From: Wurfbainia villosa
Taxonomy: Eukaryota; Streptophyta; Magnoliopsida; Zingiberales; Zingiberaceae
NCBI GenBank assembly: GCA_025175895.1
Contig: CM046000.1
Span: 67,856,720-67,920,719, forward strand
Length of the DNA: 64,000 nucleotides
Reading direction: 5' to 3'
Of the stretch, positions 1 through 9,863 are shown piece after piece. The translations under genes and the position numbers were made by a program. Every line of letters begins with the position of its first letter. Position 1 is the stretch's first letter. Under the pieces are notes generated by a model. The model searched no databases. It was not told where the DNA came from and saw nothing but the letters and a program-made list of their open reading frames with translations.

Positions 1-1
1 G

Positions 2-1139
2 GTGAACTCGCTGCGTAGAGAGTTTGTGGCTCGGCTACCGGCGAAGCTCGGCTACCGGCGAAGCTCCGCGACCAGATCGATACCCAGAGTATTGCCGATG
101 TCGATCTTTCCCGCGTCAAAGGTCTTCGCCGAGGTTCGTCGAACACCCACCCTAGCTCGTATCCCCAGCTCTGATTGCTATTATTCTCATCGTTTGCATT
201 TCTGTTCGATGCTAAATTAATCTGATGCATTGACCCTGCCTTTTTCGTTTTGAAGTTCATCGTCCATCTTGCCGATGCAGCTTTGTTCTTATCTTTTTTT
301 TGTGTATGATATATTTTTTCTCAAATGTATTGATGATCGGTGAAACAAAATGATTCAGCTGCTGCCATGGATTATTTATAATGGTTGTAATTTGTATCCC
401 TCAGCATTATTTGCTGCTGTTCCCTTTGAATCTAAGATCTGCTTGCTACTAATAAAGCTTAGAGTATCTGCTGAACATGTTCAAGGAGCATCTACTGCCC
501 TTTTTTTTTTAGGAATTGTATAACCGTTCTTTCTCTTTGTCAGCATTAGGAATTTTAGAAAGTTATTCTATTTTTTTCCCTCTTTGTATGCTTAGGAATT
601 TTAGGAAGGTGATCAGCTTCTTCCTTATACTAAAGCATTTTCTTTATCCTCCTTTGCTTAGGGGAGAGAGAGTACCATGAGAGGCAATTCGCCACTTTGA
701 GATCTTTTGAAGAAGTTGACTCTTTGAGTTCTGCATTTGGAACTGTTGACTGCCAAGATGATTTGGGGAGGGAACAGGATGCAAAGAATGAGTTTGCGAT
801 GAAGATATCCAATTTTGCAAATATTATTCTCTTGGTGTTCAAGGTAGTCTAGTTGCTGAGGCATCTCCCAATCACTGTAACTTGAATAAATTAGTGGGAC
901 ACATAAAAACTATGGTAATCGATTCCTCAATTCATGACAGATATATGCTACAGTAAGAACTGGGTCCATGGCAATTGCTGCATCTACGCTTGACTCGTTG
1001 CTGGATTTCATGGCAGGTGGCATTCTTTGGTTCACCCATTTGTCTATGAAGAATGTTAACATCTACAAGTATCCCATTGGTAAGTTGAGAGTACAGCCTG
1101 TGGGTATTATTGTATTTGCTACTATCATGGCTACTTTAG
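2..1139 (+). pseudogene. MTP8: MTP8-like Mn2+/cation diffusion facilitator, 5' gene fragment (3 exons), broken
   Basis: Plant MTP8 proteins are manganese-type cation diffusion facilitators that load Mn2+ into vacuoles or other compartments. Exon 1 (2-133) reads like the N-terminal stretch (VNSLRREFVARLPAKL, then RDQIDTQSIADVDLS). Exon 2 (662-843) gives EYHERQFATLRSFEEVDSL and the start of the first membrane segment. Exon 3 (941-1139) gives IYATVRTGSMAIAASTLDSLLDFM through VQPVGIIVFATIMATLG, with the DxxxD metal site (DSLLD) of Mn-CDF proteins in the second membrane segment. Introns 134-661 and 844-940 have GT/AG ends, and the exon phases match exactly (1+2, then 0/0). A donor GT follows at 1140, but no later exon is recognisable, so most of the transporter is missing. 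A 17-bp duplication in exon 1 shifts the frame. The next sequence to the right is a CACTA transposon end, so this is probably a captured gene piece. The family assignment is strong; MTP8 rather than another Mn-CDF rests on the N-terminal similarity. Confidence 0.85.
32..65 (+). repeat. 17-bp tandem duplication inside MTP8 exon 1
   Basis: CGGCTACCGGCGAAGCT occurs at 32-48 and again, identically, at 49-65. Seventeen is not a multiple of three, so the reading frame changes between LPAKL and RDQID. The family-like reading before and after the duplication lies in frames offset by exactly this length. Confidence 0.9.
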
Positions 1140-1689
1140 GTATGCCTCATCTCTTATGTGTCTTTGATTATAAATTATGTGCTTTAAACAGGAATGATCG
1201 ATGAAGTCAATTCTTATGGCGATTGAAAATGTATATCATTGTAAGTCTTTGCATATTTATTTTCGTGTTAGTATATAGTTTTTTTTTAATGTATGATACT
1301 TTTTGTTTGTTTCTTTTCTAATGCAGGTAGAAGAATGTCAGTCATTGCTTAGCAGATGCTCTTTTCTTTTTTCTTTCGCATGTGTTGAGATCTTTTGTGT
1401 GGACATTGTTATTTGGATATCAGAACTATGTTGATGTTTGAAATGTTGTACGATATAACTTTTTATTTAGAATGTTGTATTGTTCTTAACTTATTGTGTT
1501 AGTTTGTATTTATTTGGATATGAAATATTTTTGGATATTATTGAATATTATTTTGTTGTATTGAATGTGTGTGTGTTTTGTTTGTATTGAATGTATTTAT
1601 TTGGATATTAGAACTTATTGTGTTTTGTTGTATGTGTGTGAAAATTTGTATATACGATAGAATATCGAAACGGATGGAATCTGTTAAAT

Positions 1690-2420
1690 TTTTTTTTATT
1701 TAGCGATAAATTTAGCGACAAAAATATAAATTCGTTGTAAAATTCTGAGAAATCTGCGACGACTTTTGCGACGAATTAAATTTTAAATGCGCAAATTAGC
1801 TTACTTAATTTAGCAACGAATCCAACTTGCGACAAATTTTATGCATTTAAATTTAAAATTAAAATTAAATTCGTCGCATATTTTTGCATCGAAAAAAATT
1901 AGTCGCAAAATATTGAACTTTGCGACGAATTTAGCGACGAAATTTGCAACGAATTTGTATTAGTCGCAAATTTACCAACGAATTTCTTATTTCGTCGCAA
2001 AAATTTCCAACGAAAAAATTAATTCGTCGCAAAATTTGATTTTTTGCGACGAATTTAGCGACGAATTCAGCGACGAAATTTGCGACAAATTTGTATCGGT
2101 CGCCAATTTACCAACGAATTTCTTATTTCGTCGCGAAAATTACCAACAAAAAAATTAATTCGTCGCAAATTTTTGCGACAAAATTTGCGACGAATTTTTG
2201 AAATCGTGGTAACATCTGCAACAAAATTAGCGACGAAATTTTAAATTCGTCCCTAATTTTCGTCGCTAAAATTCGTCGCAAAAATTCGTCGCTAATTTTG
2301 TCGCTATTATTTGCGACGCTTTATTCGCAACAAAAATATTTTTGTCGCTAAATTCGTTGCTAATTTATTTTGCAACGAATTTTATTTTAAAATTCGTCGC
2401 TAAATTCATCGCTAATGACC
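1690..2420. repeat. CACTA subterminal repeat array (GCGACGAA / TTCGTCGC motifs)
   Basis: Short degenerate units such as TTGCGACGAATTT and the complementary AAATTCGTCGCAA recur many times in both orientations. Clustered subterminal motifs of this sort are the known binding sites for the TnpA-type protein in En/Spm elements. There is no coding potential here. Confidence 0.85.
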
Positions 2421-2435
2421 GTTTTTTTTGTAGTG
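2421..2435 (-). repeat. CACTA terminal inverted repeat, right end
   Basis: GTTTTTTTTGTAGTG ends the repeat array exactly where sequence similar to the family A LTR begins. The reverse complement starts CACTAC, the superfamily hallmark. Confidence 0.8.
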
Positions 2436-3010
2436 TCCTCTTGCTTTTACACGTTAAAAGCATATCAAGCCACCAAGCCATTAATTCCTCTATCTCCTAA
2501 TGAATACCATGACCCTTGGTATTCCTCTTCATCATGAATACCAAGGCCCTTGGTATTCCCATACATGATTAATCACATTAATTATTCATGATGATGATGA
2601 ATCATCTTCCATGGTAAAACTTGAGTCTAACTCAAGTTTAACCAGTTTGAGTCTAACTCAAGTCTTGGCCATATGCTCAATTCTTCTTTTAGTCCAACTA
2701 AAAGAAACCATTTCCAAAATAGAATGTCATTTGTGTATGATCCAATAGGCTCTTGTAACATTGGAAATATATCTAAAATTATTTTAGATACATAAGAAAT
2801 TTGCAACATCTAGCAATACATCATTGCTACCCAAGCTATAAGATCATCGAGATCCGATAACCTTTGCGTGACTATTATCAGGTATAACTGTATCCTTCTA
2901 TCCTTGATATCTTAGATCGATCAATGAGGCATAGACCGTGTCATCTCCTTATCGATCTTTATGTTTTTTGATCCCTAAGTATACTCACTCAAACAAATGA
3001 GCTCAATATT
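2436..3010 (-). mobile_element. Family A LTR remnant (A0)
   Basis: The stretch from TACACGTT through the duplicated 'ACCAAGG...CCTTGGTAT' block to AAACAAATGAGCTCAATAT parallels the family A LTR at about 62066-62685. It is cut on the left by the CACTA end and on the right by unrelated sequence starting TGTTAGGGC. It is older and more diverged than the other family A LTR copies. It has no coding potential. Confidence 0.75.
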
Positions 3011-3820
3011 GTTAGGGCAATCATCCCATGGATGATTTGTTTTGATGTGTGTGGAAAAGGTTTAAGTTAGGTTGTTATGGATTTGATATGTGTGTTGAAG
3101 TCATGCAGGACATAGTAATTAACACATGGCGAAAGGATTGGCAAGACACCATCTCATGACTCGGTCCTTGAGTCGGTGAAGGATAGCATTGCGGAAGCTG
3201 TGCGCTTGGTGCATTCGAGGGACCGCCGGATGACGAGCATTTGAGTGAAGCCAAAGGAAGTAACACATCAGGGCAAGACACAAATGATGGCATTGCGAAG
3301 CCATGCACTTGGTGCATCTGAGGGGCATGGCCGGGCAAAGAGAACTTCAAGGCGAGGGACTGCAAGGGAAGATGAGAGTGAGCGATTGTAACCCGGGACA
3401 GGGTAGCTCATAGGTGAACTTGGCAAAATGGCTAAGTTTCGGATGGGAATTCCCAACATCAGTCGATTGCCATGATATGGCAGACGACTGCTCCATGTCG
3501 ACTATAGACTCGACTGGTGTTCGAGTGTGGTTTCTGGCCGAACAGTCAGCTATCAACACCATCAGTCGACTGCTGAGGGCAGCAATCGACTGGTCATGAT
3601 CAAGTCGGGCACAGAAATATGGAGAGTCGACTGCTCACTTTGGGCACTCGACTGTTTGCTCCATTAGTCGAATGATGGGACAATCAGTCGACTAATGTGG
3701 GAGCCGTTGGTTGGAATCCAATGTGGAAGAAGCCATTGCAAGGCAACGACTACAACAACAGTCCACTGATGGTTTGATCAATCGACTGCTAGCTTCCCAA
3801 TGGGAAGAATGACCTCTTAT
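3011..3820. mobile_element. Unclassified LTR-like fragment G, rich in AGTCGACTG motifs
   Basis: It begins TGTTAGGGCAATC like an LTR end and stops where a family A LTR begins. It has no long ORF. Its right half (3455-3800) contains about ten variants of the near-palindrome AGTCGACTG, a motif that also recurs in the otherwise unrelated family C LTRs. No internal region, PBS or target duplication could be assigned, so it may be a partial LTR whose remainder is outside the window or deleted. Confidence 0.5.
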
Positions 3821-4524
3821 TGGGAAATTTCAGATATGATCTTCACAACTTCGTGGGCGAATACTTCACAAAACCGTAGCAGAAACAATAATTATAAACT
3901 AGATCCCACCAGAGATCCATGTAAAACTATATAAGTCATTTCGTACCCTACTTTTTTAGATCTTATCTAGAAGGATAAGTATACCTTCGGTGTGTGCCCT
4001 TCGCAATCCTACTTTTCCAAATGCTGTCGGATCTCAATACGTAAGGATAACCATATCTCTAAGGTATCCACACTGACACCCACCTATTTTGGAGTCATGT
4101 TGTGCTAGTAACTCCTAGCGAAACACCAAGTCCACTTTGGAAGAATAAGGAGAGGAAGGAGAGGGATGAGAGAACACTTTTCTTGGCTTACACGTTCAAT
4201 TACTTAGCCTCTCTTTGCTTTGCACGTTCAAAGTATCTTAAGTCATAGCAACCCTTGCCATTAATTCCTCTTAAATCCTCATTAAGAAGACTCTTAATCT
4301 CCTAATGAATACCATGACCCTTGGTATTCATCTTCATCATGAATACCAAGGTCCTTGGTATTTCCATGCATGATTAATCCCATTAATCATGCATGATGAT
4401 GATGAATCATCTTCCATGGTTCAACTTGAGTCTAACTCAAGTTTAACCAATTTGAGTCTAACTCAAGTCTTAGCCATATGATTAATTGTTCTTTTAGTCC
4501 AACTAAAATAAATCATCTCCAAAA
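3821..4524 (-). mobile_element. A1 3' LTR, truncated
   Basis: It starts TGGGAAATTTCAGAT, the family A LTR terminus, and follows the full-length LTR seen at 61792-63365 up to CATCTCCAAAA. Roughly 1 kb of the LTR is missing. The next recognisable sequence is integrase, so one deletion removed the rest of the LTR, RNase H, reverse transcriptase and part of integrase. Confidence 0.8.
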
Positions 4525-5461
4525 CATTAATCATGCATAATGTATGATTTCTCCTTTCTGATACACCATTGTACTATGGTGTTCCAGGTGGAGTGAGTTA
4601 AGATCTAATCCCAAACTCAATGAGATAGTCACCAAAAGTTTGGCTAAGGTATTCCCCACCTCGATCTAATCGAAGCATTTTAATACTCTTACCAAGTTGG
4701 TTTTGTACTTCATTCTTGAATTCTTTGAACTTTTCAAAGGATTCAGATTTGTGTCTCATAAGATACACATATCCATATATACTGAAATCATTAGTAAAAG
4801 TAATGATGTACTGATAGCCTCCTCTGGCTGCTCCATTGAAAGGCCCACATACATCAGTATGTATGAGTTCTAACAAATCCGTAGCTCGTTCGCCATGTCC
4901 ACTAAATGGAGTCTTGGTCTTCTTGCCTAGAAGACAAGATTCACATGTATCATATGATTTAAAATCAAATGAGTCTAGTAATCCATCTTTATGGAGCTGG
5001 GATATGCGACTCTCATTTATGTGACCCAGGCGACAATGCCAGAGATATGTTTGGTTCAAATCATTAGATTTGAACCGTTTGGTATTTATGTTATAGACTA
5101 GGGTTTCAAGATCTAGAATATAGAGACCATTCACAAGGTGTGCACTACAATAAAACATATCTCTTAAATATACGGAACGACACTTGTCCTTTATCACAAA
5201 TGAAAATCCTTTCTTGTCTAAACAAGAAAAAGGCATAATGTTTTTAGTCAATGCAGACACATAACAACAGTCTTCTAATTCTAAGATAAGCCTAGTGGGA
5301 AAAGATAAGGAATATGTCCCTATAGCGATGGCCACAACCTTTGCTCCATTGCCTAACCATAGGTCCACTTCGCCCTTTGTCAATGATCTAGTCTTTCGAA
5401 GGCCCTGCACATTGGTACAAATGTGAGAAGCACAACCTGTATCTAATACCCAAGAATACTA
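4525..5461 (-). pseudogene. A1 pol remnant: protease to integrase of an Angela/BARE-like copia element
   Basis: Read right to left, the minus strand gives the aspartic protease motif VLDTGCASHICTNVQGL (about 5455-5405), the GAG-preintegrase HHCC zinc finger (WHCRLGH ... CESCLLGKK, about 5030-4920) and the integrase core (HTDVCGPF ... LRLDRGGEYL, about 4890-4640). Stops occur where the sister copy A2 has glutamine codons (for example 4595-4597). The left end runs through CATTAATCATGCAT, a copy of nearby LTR sequence, into the truncated LTR, so this is a deletion scar. Integrase inserts retrotransposon cDNA into chromosomes; this copy cannot make a complete one. Confidence 0.85.
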
Positions 5462-5623
5462 GATAGATAAATTGACTTCTATAACATATATACCTGAGGT
5501 AGAAGTCTCACTTCTCTTCTTTTTCACCTCTTCCAGGTATAGCTTGCAATTTCTCTTTCAATGCCCGATCTCACCGCAGTGGAAGCATCGCAGAGAGAGT
5601 GTGATTGATGTATTTGACGACAT
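5462..5623 (-). pseudogene. A1 gag remnant: start codon fused to the zinc knuckle by deletion
   Basis: The minus strand starts at ATG 5623, reads about twelve N-terminal gag residues (MSSNTSITLSLR) and then passes directly into the CCHC zinc knuckle (CFHCGEIGH, stop, KRNC) and the linker to protease. In the related copy A2 about 700 bp of gag separate these parts (59880-60600). The deletion left the frame intact, but the knuckle's tryptophan codon is now TGA. Confidence 0.8.
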
Positions 5624-6990
5624 GGTGATCTACAATATAAAAATGCAGGAATGTATCATATTTCAATCATTTAATTAGGCCTTTAAATAAATGATTCTCC
5701 ATTGGTCACAAAGTGGTACAAGATTCATATTATACTGCATCTTGAGTTAGCTTTGGCTAATCGCCCATGACTCGTATAAATTAGGTAGGTAACTCATACC
5801 AATTACATCTAATGCAACTCTTGTATATCTTTATGAACAACATTATTTGTTCATAGTGCCCATCGAAAGAGATATCCTTCTAAATTACTACTCATCTTGA
5901 GTTAGCTTTGCCTAATCACCCAAGATTTATATAATATAGGTAGATGTCTCGTATGAGCTATGCCTCTAAGTTCATCAATCTAATTGAAAGAACTTAGCTA
6001 AGTCAACCCCAAAGTTTAATAGGTGAACATCATGATTGTCCTATCGTACTTTACCAAGGTAAATCGAGTCACTTTGCTTTGGCAAACGCGCTACAATTGA
6101 ACAAAGTAATAGTAAGTATTAAACTTTGGTAGGCATATGATAAGTGACCTAATTTTGTGACAACTAACTATGCATGCATCACATACACATGCATCACATG
6201 CAAGCATAATATATTTCAACATATAACTTTAAATGTGACGTGGTTATGGCCCCAATCTATGATCTTCTCAAGCCAATGAGAAGAGCGAATGGGTAACCTA
6301 GGGATGACATTTTCTCCAAGTGATTCCTTCGATCATCCTGTGTTGTCGACATCCTCTTTGTAACTTCAACCTTCAATGGACTTTTCATTTCTTTATTTTA
6401 TACATTAAAAAATGAGAACACTCGAGTTACATTTGAGTGTAAGTCTATTTTACAACTAGGAAAATAGAGATGAAGACACGACACGCAGGTCATATTATGA
6501 ATTACAACGTGCACATACAACACACAACCACAATCACATTGGGTCCTAGGCCATAACTATGCACCATGCATCATATCATTCATAATGATGTAATTTTTTA
6601 AGCTTTATTATGAATACACACACGAATTTTAAGCCGCTTCACCGATAAGCTGCAATGGCATGCCGGTTAGTAGGCGGGGTCAAGGGGCAACGCCCTTGCA
6701 GGGGGTCTCAGGGGGAAGCGCCCCCGAACAAATTTTTTTTTAACTACTTGAATGAGTTTCTGCCCTCGGTCCATCACATAAACCCATGTTCTTCTTTTTT
6801 GGAGCATCCCGTGTCCAACACGGTCGGGTTGTGCCAATTGGCATGACAATTTTGGAGTGATCAGAGCCCCACACGGGCAGGCTGTGTCTTTCCACACGAC
6901 CGTGGGTTGCTCTTGCAGAGGCGCCCACAACCAGGCTATGTTTTTCAACACTACCATGGGGTTGATCAGGCTATGTGGCGTCCTATTCAA
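5624..6990 (-). other. A1 leader (gag-to-LTR untranslated region), first part
   Basis: Non-coding leader of family A, collinear with 60640-61664 of copy A2 up to about 6630, including two copies of CTTGAGTTAGCTTTGGCTAA at about 5740 and 5890. From 6640 to 6990 it holds GC-rich blocks (GGGGCAACGCCC, GGGGGAAGCGCCCCC) that A2 lacks. Element B interrupts it at 6990 and it resumes at 26304. Confidence 0.65.
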
Positions 6991-8439
6991 TGTTGGGTTT
7001 CCGGCACCGCGGTGAGTGTGTGTTTGTACATGTTTCGTACACATGTGCACAGCGGAAGAAATAAAAATAATAAATCTACATTTATTACAATACACACAAC
7101 ACACGCATGCATAATACAACATGTGTAGACATAACTGTGAATTTAAATTTTGCAATAAAGGAAATTTAACTATGTATACCTTTCGTATCACGTGTAGCGG
7201 GAACGGCATCAACCGGAACGATCCTCGCTAGAATTGTCTCTATCCGTATCCACGCCGAGTATCCTTAGGATGACTTCGCTAAGCCACGAGCTTCGTCTTC
7301 GTACGGGTTACTAGCCTCATGTTGAAGACGACGTGATCGAGAGATGATCACGATCCGAATCCAAATTCGGATCCAAAGACGAGTCATCAAAACTCGCTTC
7401 TCCGGAGAGGTATTTGTCAACCGTTTGACGAATCCTTCGTCCTCCACCTTAGAGGATTACCGGAGATCGAATCCCCGGTAAGTTAGGCATTGTCGGAGCT
7501 CTAACCATCGTCCAAACGACGCTCCGACGATAGGAAAACAAGCTGTCCAGAAAACTGGACAGCTTTGGTGGAGGAGTAGGCGCCGACCAACCAAGGGAAG
7601 CCAAGTGCTCACCTTATCGCCGAACCCAAGGGAGATCACCGGAGTACCAACCGGCAGCAGCTCGACGCCGACGAGGGGGAAGGAAAGCTCCTTCTGGACG
7701 CCGGTTGGAGGAGAAGTGGGCGGCGGCAAGGAGTTGGCGCCGAGACCTTCAATGGGGTGGGCGGCAACTCTAGCTAGGGTTTTTGGATTAGGGCTTAACA
7801 ATCCTTTAAGCCCTATTTTATAGAGAACTAATTCTCTTAATGGTTATTGGATCATAACATTAGGCCCGTTAACCCGCTCCATTAATATAAGTTAAAATAA
7901 ACCAAACCATGGTGGTTTATTTTAAGTTAAAACGAACAAAACCAACTTTTGGTTCATTCGTTTAAAATAAACCAAACCCATTGGTTTATTCTCCTCCATT
8001 GGATTGGAACCAAACCATTTTGGTTCATCCATTATGTCTTCATAAGACACGGCCCATCCACGCTTCCATTGCGACTGAAACGATTTCATGCTTTCTTCAT
8101 GTTTGGTCCAACCAAACCTAGTTTCTCTCGGTCTGAGAATCCCATTCTCAAGCTCATTTTAAATCCTTCGGATTACGCTCGTTGTGCGTGTGGCCAAATA
8201 GGTTCTCGGTTTATGTTGGCCGTCTATAATTAACCATTAATTATAGAACGATCATTAGTGGCACCTAGTAGTACATCATGATCCCCAATTAACCGAAAAG
8301 ATCAACGGTTGATCCAGAACTATTTCTGAAACCCTTCAGCAGCTCGAATGATTCGTGCCCCATTCCCTTCACTCATCTTATACCCATTTGGTTCAGGACA
8401 TGGTCTATAGTGTCAGTCCCCACTAGGCTGACTACGCAC

Positions 8440-8638
8440 TGTTGGGAGTATGGGGAATACAATCAAAGTCCCACATTGGTAAGACATGGAAAAGATCATG
8501 TGCTTATAAGAAAAAAGATATCTCCATTGGCACGAGGCCTTTTGGGTAGAGCCCAAAAAACAAAACCATGAGGGCTTAGGCCCAAAGTGGACAATATCAT
8601 GTCATTGTGGAGATATGTGGATATTATAAGCACTAACA
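8440..8638 (+). repeat. TRIM1 5' LTR
   Basis: Starts TGTTGGGAGTATGG and ends GCACTAACA; a two-base spacer (AT) separates it from the PBS. Confidence 0.93.
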
Positions 8639-8876
8639 ATTGGTATCAGAGCCATGGTCCATGTCAAGCCATGAACCTCGAACGAAGGAAGTTGAGCTCC
8701 CACGTCCGGATCAAGAGAACCAGACATCAGGAAGGAAGTCTAGTTGGGTCGGGGGGACCGAACAACTGGCAGGAAGTCCTGGTGGGTTGAAGATCGGACA
8801 TCAAGCAGAGAAAATCCTTCGAGGAGGGATAGGCTTGAGGGGGGGCCCAATGTGGTCCTTCGTTTGAGGGGGGGAT

Positions 8877-9074
8877 TGTTGGGAGTATGGGGAATACAAT
8901 CAAAGTCCCACATTGGTAAGACATGGAAAAGATCATGTGCTTATAAGAAAAAAGATATCTCCATTGGTATGAGGCCTTTTGGGTAGAGCCCAAAAACAAA
9001 ACCATGAGGGCTTAGGCCCAAAGTGGACAATATCATACCATTGTGGAGATATGTGGATCTTATAGGCACTAACA
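8877..9074 (+). repeat. TRIM1 3' LTR
   Basis: Nearly identical to 8440-8638. It is preceded by a G-rich polypurine tract and followed by the CGCAC duplication. Confidence 0.93.
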
Positions 9075-9863
9075 CGCACACCTAGCCCAAGTTTCATTTC
9101 CTCGTCCTACGAATTCTAGTTACTGCACATGTATCGAAGAGTACCTTACTCTAAACATGTAATGCTTTGGCCAAAGACTTTAGTAACAATCCGACGAGAG
9201 GCCATGGGTATACATCTCCTCGCAAGGAGTGGTGAATCCTTTATAGGCTATTCAAACACCTTCGATCACTTCGACTTATACCCAATCATCCCGGGTCCAC
9301 ATCTCCTTAGAGATGCTTGCTTAAGATGTCAAAGCATAAGTCTCTATGATCAAGATGACATGAATACCGCAAGTCAAAGGAACATCGCACTTAAGCTACA
9401 GTAAGAACTTCATTGACATATCTATATATGAAGAGAACCATATGAAGTCTTACGGCTGGTCACTCCAATGAACTAGTTACCATAACTAGCATCCACGATT
9501 AACTCCGGACATCACAATATCTCCAGCCAGTGAGAATCAGCTGCTTGGATACACCAAGGAGTATACCTCATGCTAGTCTCGACAGAATTGATGGTGTCCA
9601 AATCCATCAATTCATCGACTAGGGATAATTCTGATACATCACAATTACACATGTAGAGATACTCACTAGTTGTGATCCAATCAAAAATTCTCTCATGTTG
9701 TGAATCGTATCGTGGATATTCAGTAAATGAGTTTAAGATCCAATCAAATAGATAAAAACATATATACTCAAATAGTGAATCTTCATTTATCATATAAATG
9801 GTTCATACATAAGACGATTGCCTTAAGACATCTCTCATATATTACTAACAGACTCCCACTTGG

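Larger units (their letters stand above)
1..2435 (+). mobile_element. CACTA (En/Spm-type) transposon, 3' part, carrying the MTP8 fragment
   Basis: The right end is GTTTTTTTTGTAGTG, the reverse complement of a CACTACAAAAAAAAC terminus, as expected for CACTA elements. It is preceded by about 700 bp of dense subterminal repeats. Directly beyond 2435 lies an LTR fragment of family A, so the element was inserted in older LTR sequence; the expected 3-bp target duplication would be TCC (2436-2438). No matching left end (CACTACAA) is visible in 1-1690, so the left terminus should lie outside the window and the MTP8 exons would be internal. The part 1141-1690 is AT-rich with no ORF that I recognise and may be the transposon's own 3' untranslated sequence. 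Placing 1-1140 inside the element is inference. Confidence 0.65.
8440..9074 (+). mobile_element. TRIM1: complete terminal-repeat retrotransposon in miniature
   Basis: Two near-identical LTRs of 199 and 198 bp flank only 238 bp of internal sequence, giving 635 bp in total. The internal part starts with PBS TGGTATCAGAGCCATGG (8641-8657), complementary to initiator tRNA-Met, and ends with purine tract GAGGGGGGGA (8866-8875). The insertion is flanked by CGCAC (8435-8439 and 9075-9079). The paralogous LTR at about 25525 has an uninterrupted version of this site, which confirms the boundaries. No protein is encoded, so it must have been mobilised by enzymes of another element. Confidence 0.95.
6991..9850 (-). 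repeat. Element B 3' LTR (contains TRIM1)
   Basis: It aligns along its whole length with 24077-26298 once 8440-9079 is removed. It starts TGTTGGG and ends ATTACTAACA. The adjoining GACTCCCACTTGG (9851-9863) is the complement of a polypurine tract that primes plus-strand DNA synthesis. ORFs in it are chance readings. Confidence 0.92.

Noticed and set aside
968..1204. A 78-codon plus-strand ORF in the MTP8 fragment as a separate small gene
   Set aside because: Its first part is MTP8 exon 3 read from an internal Met, and its last 20 codons run through a GT splice donor into intron sequence.
1690..2420. Regular GCGACGAA repeats as a CRISPR array
   Set aside because: Units are degenerate, occur in both orientations and have no uniform spacers. 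They end at a CACTA terminus in a plant genome.
6667..7212. A 181-codon minus-strand ORF across the B left boundary
   Set aside because: It crosses the target duplication and LTR start at 6991, joining B LTR sequence to A1 leader, and has no recognisable motif.
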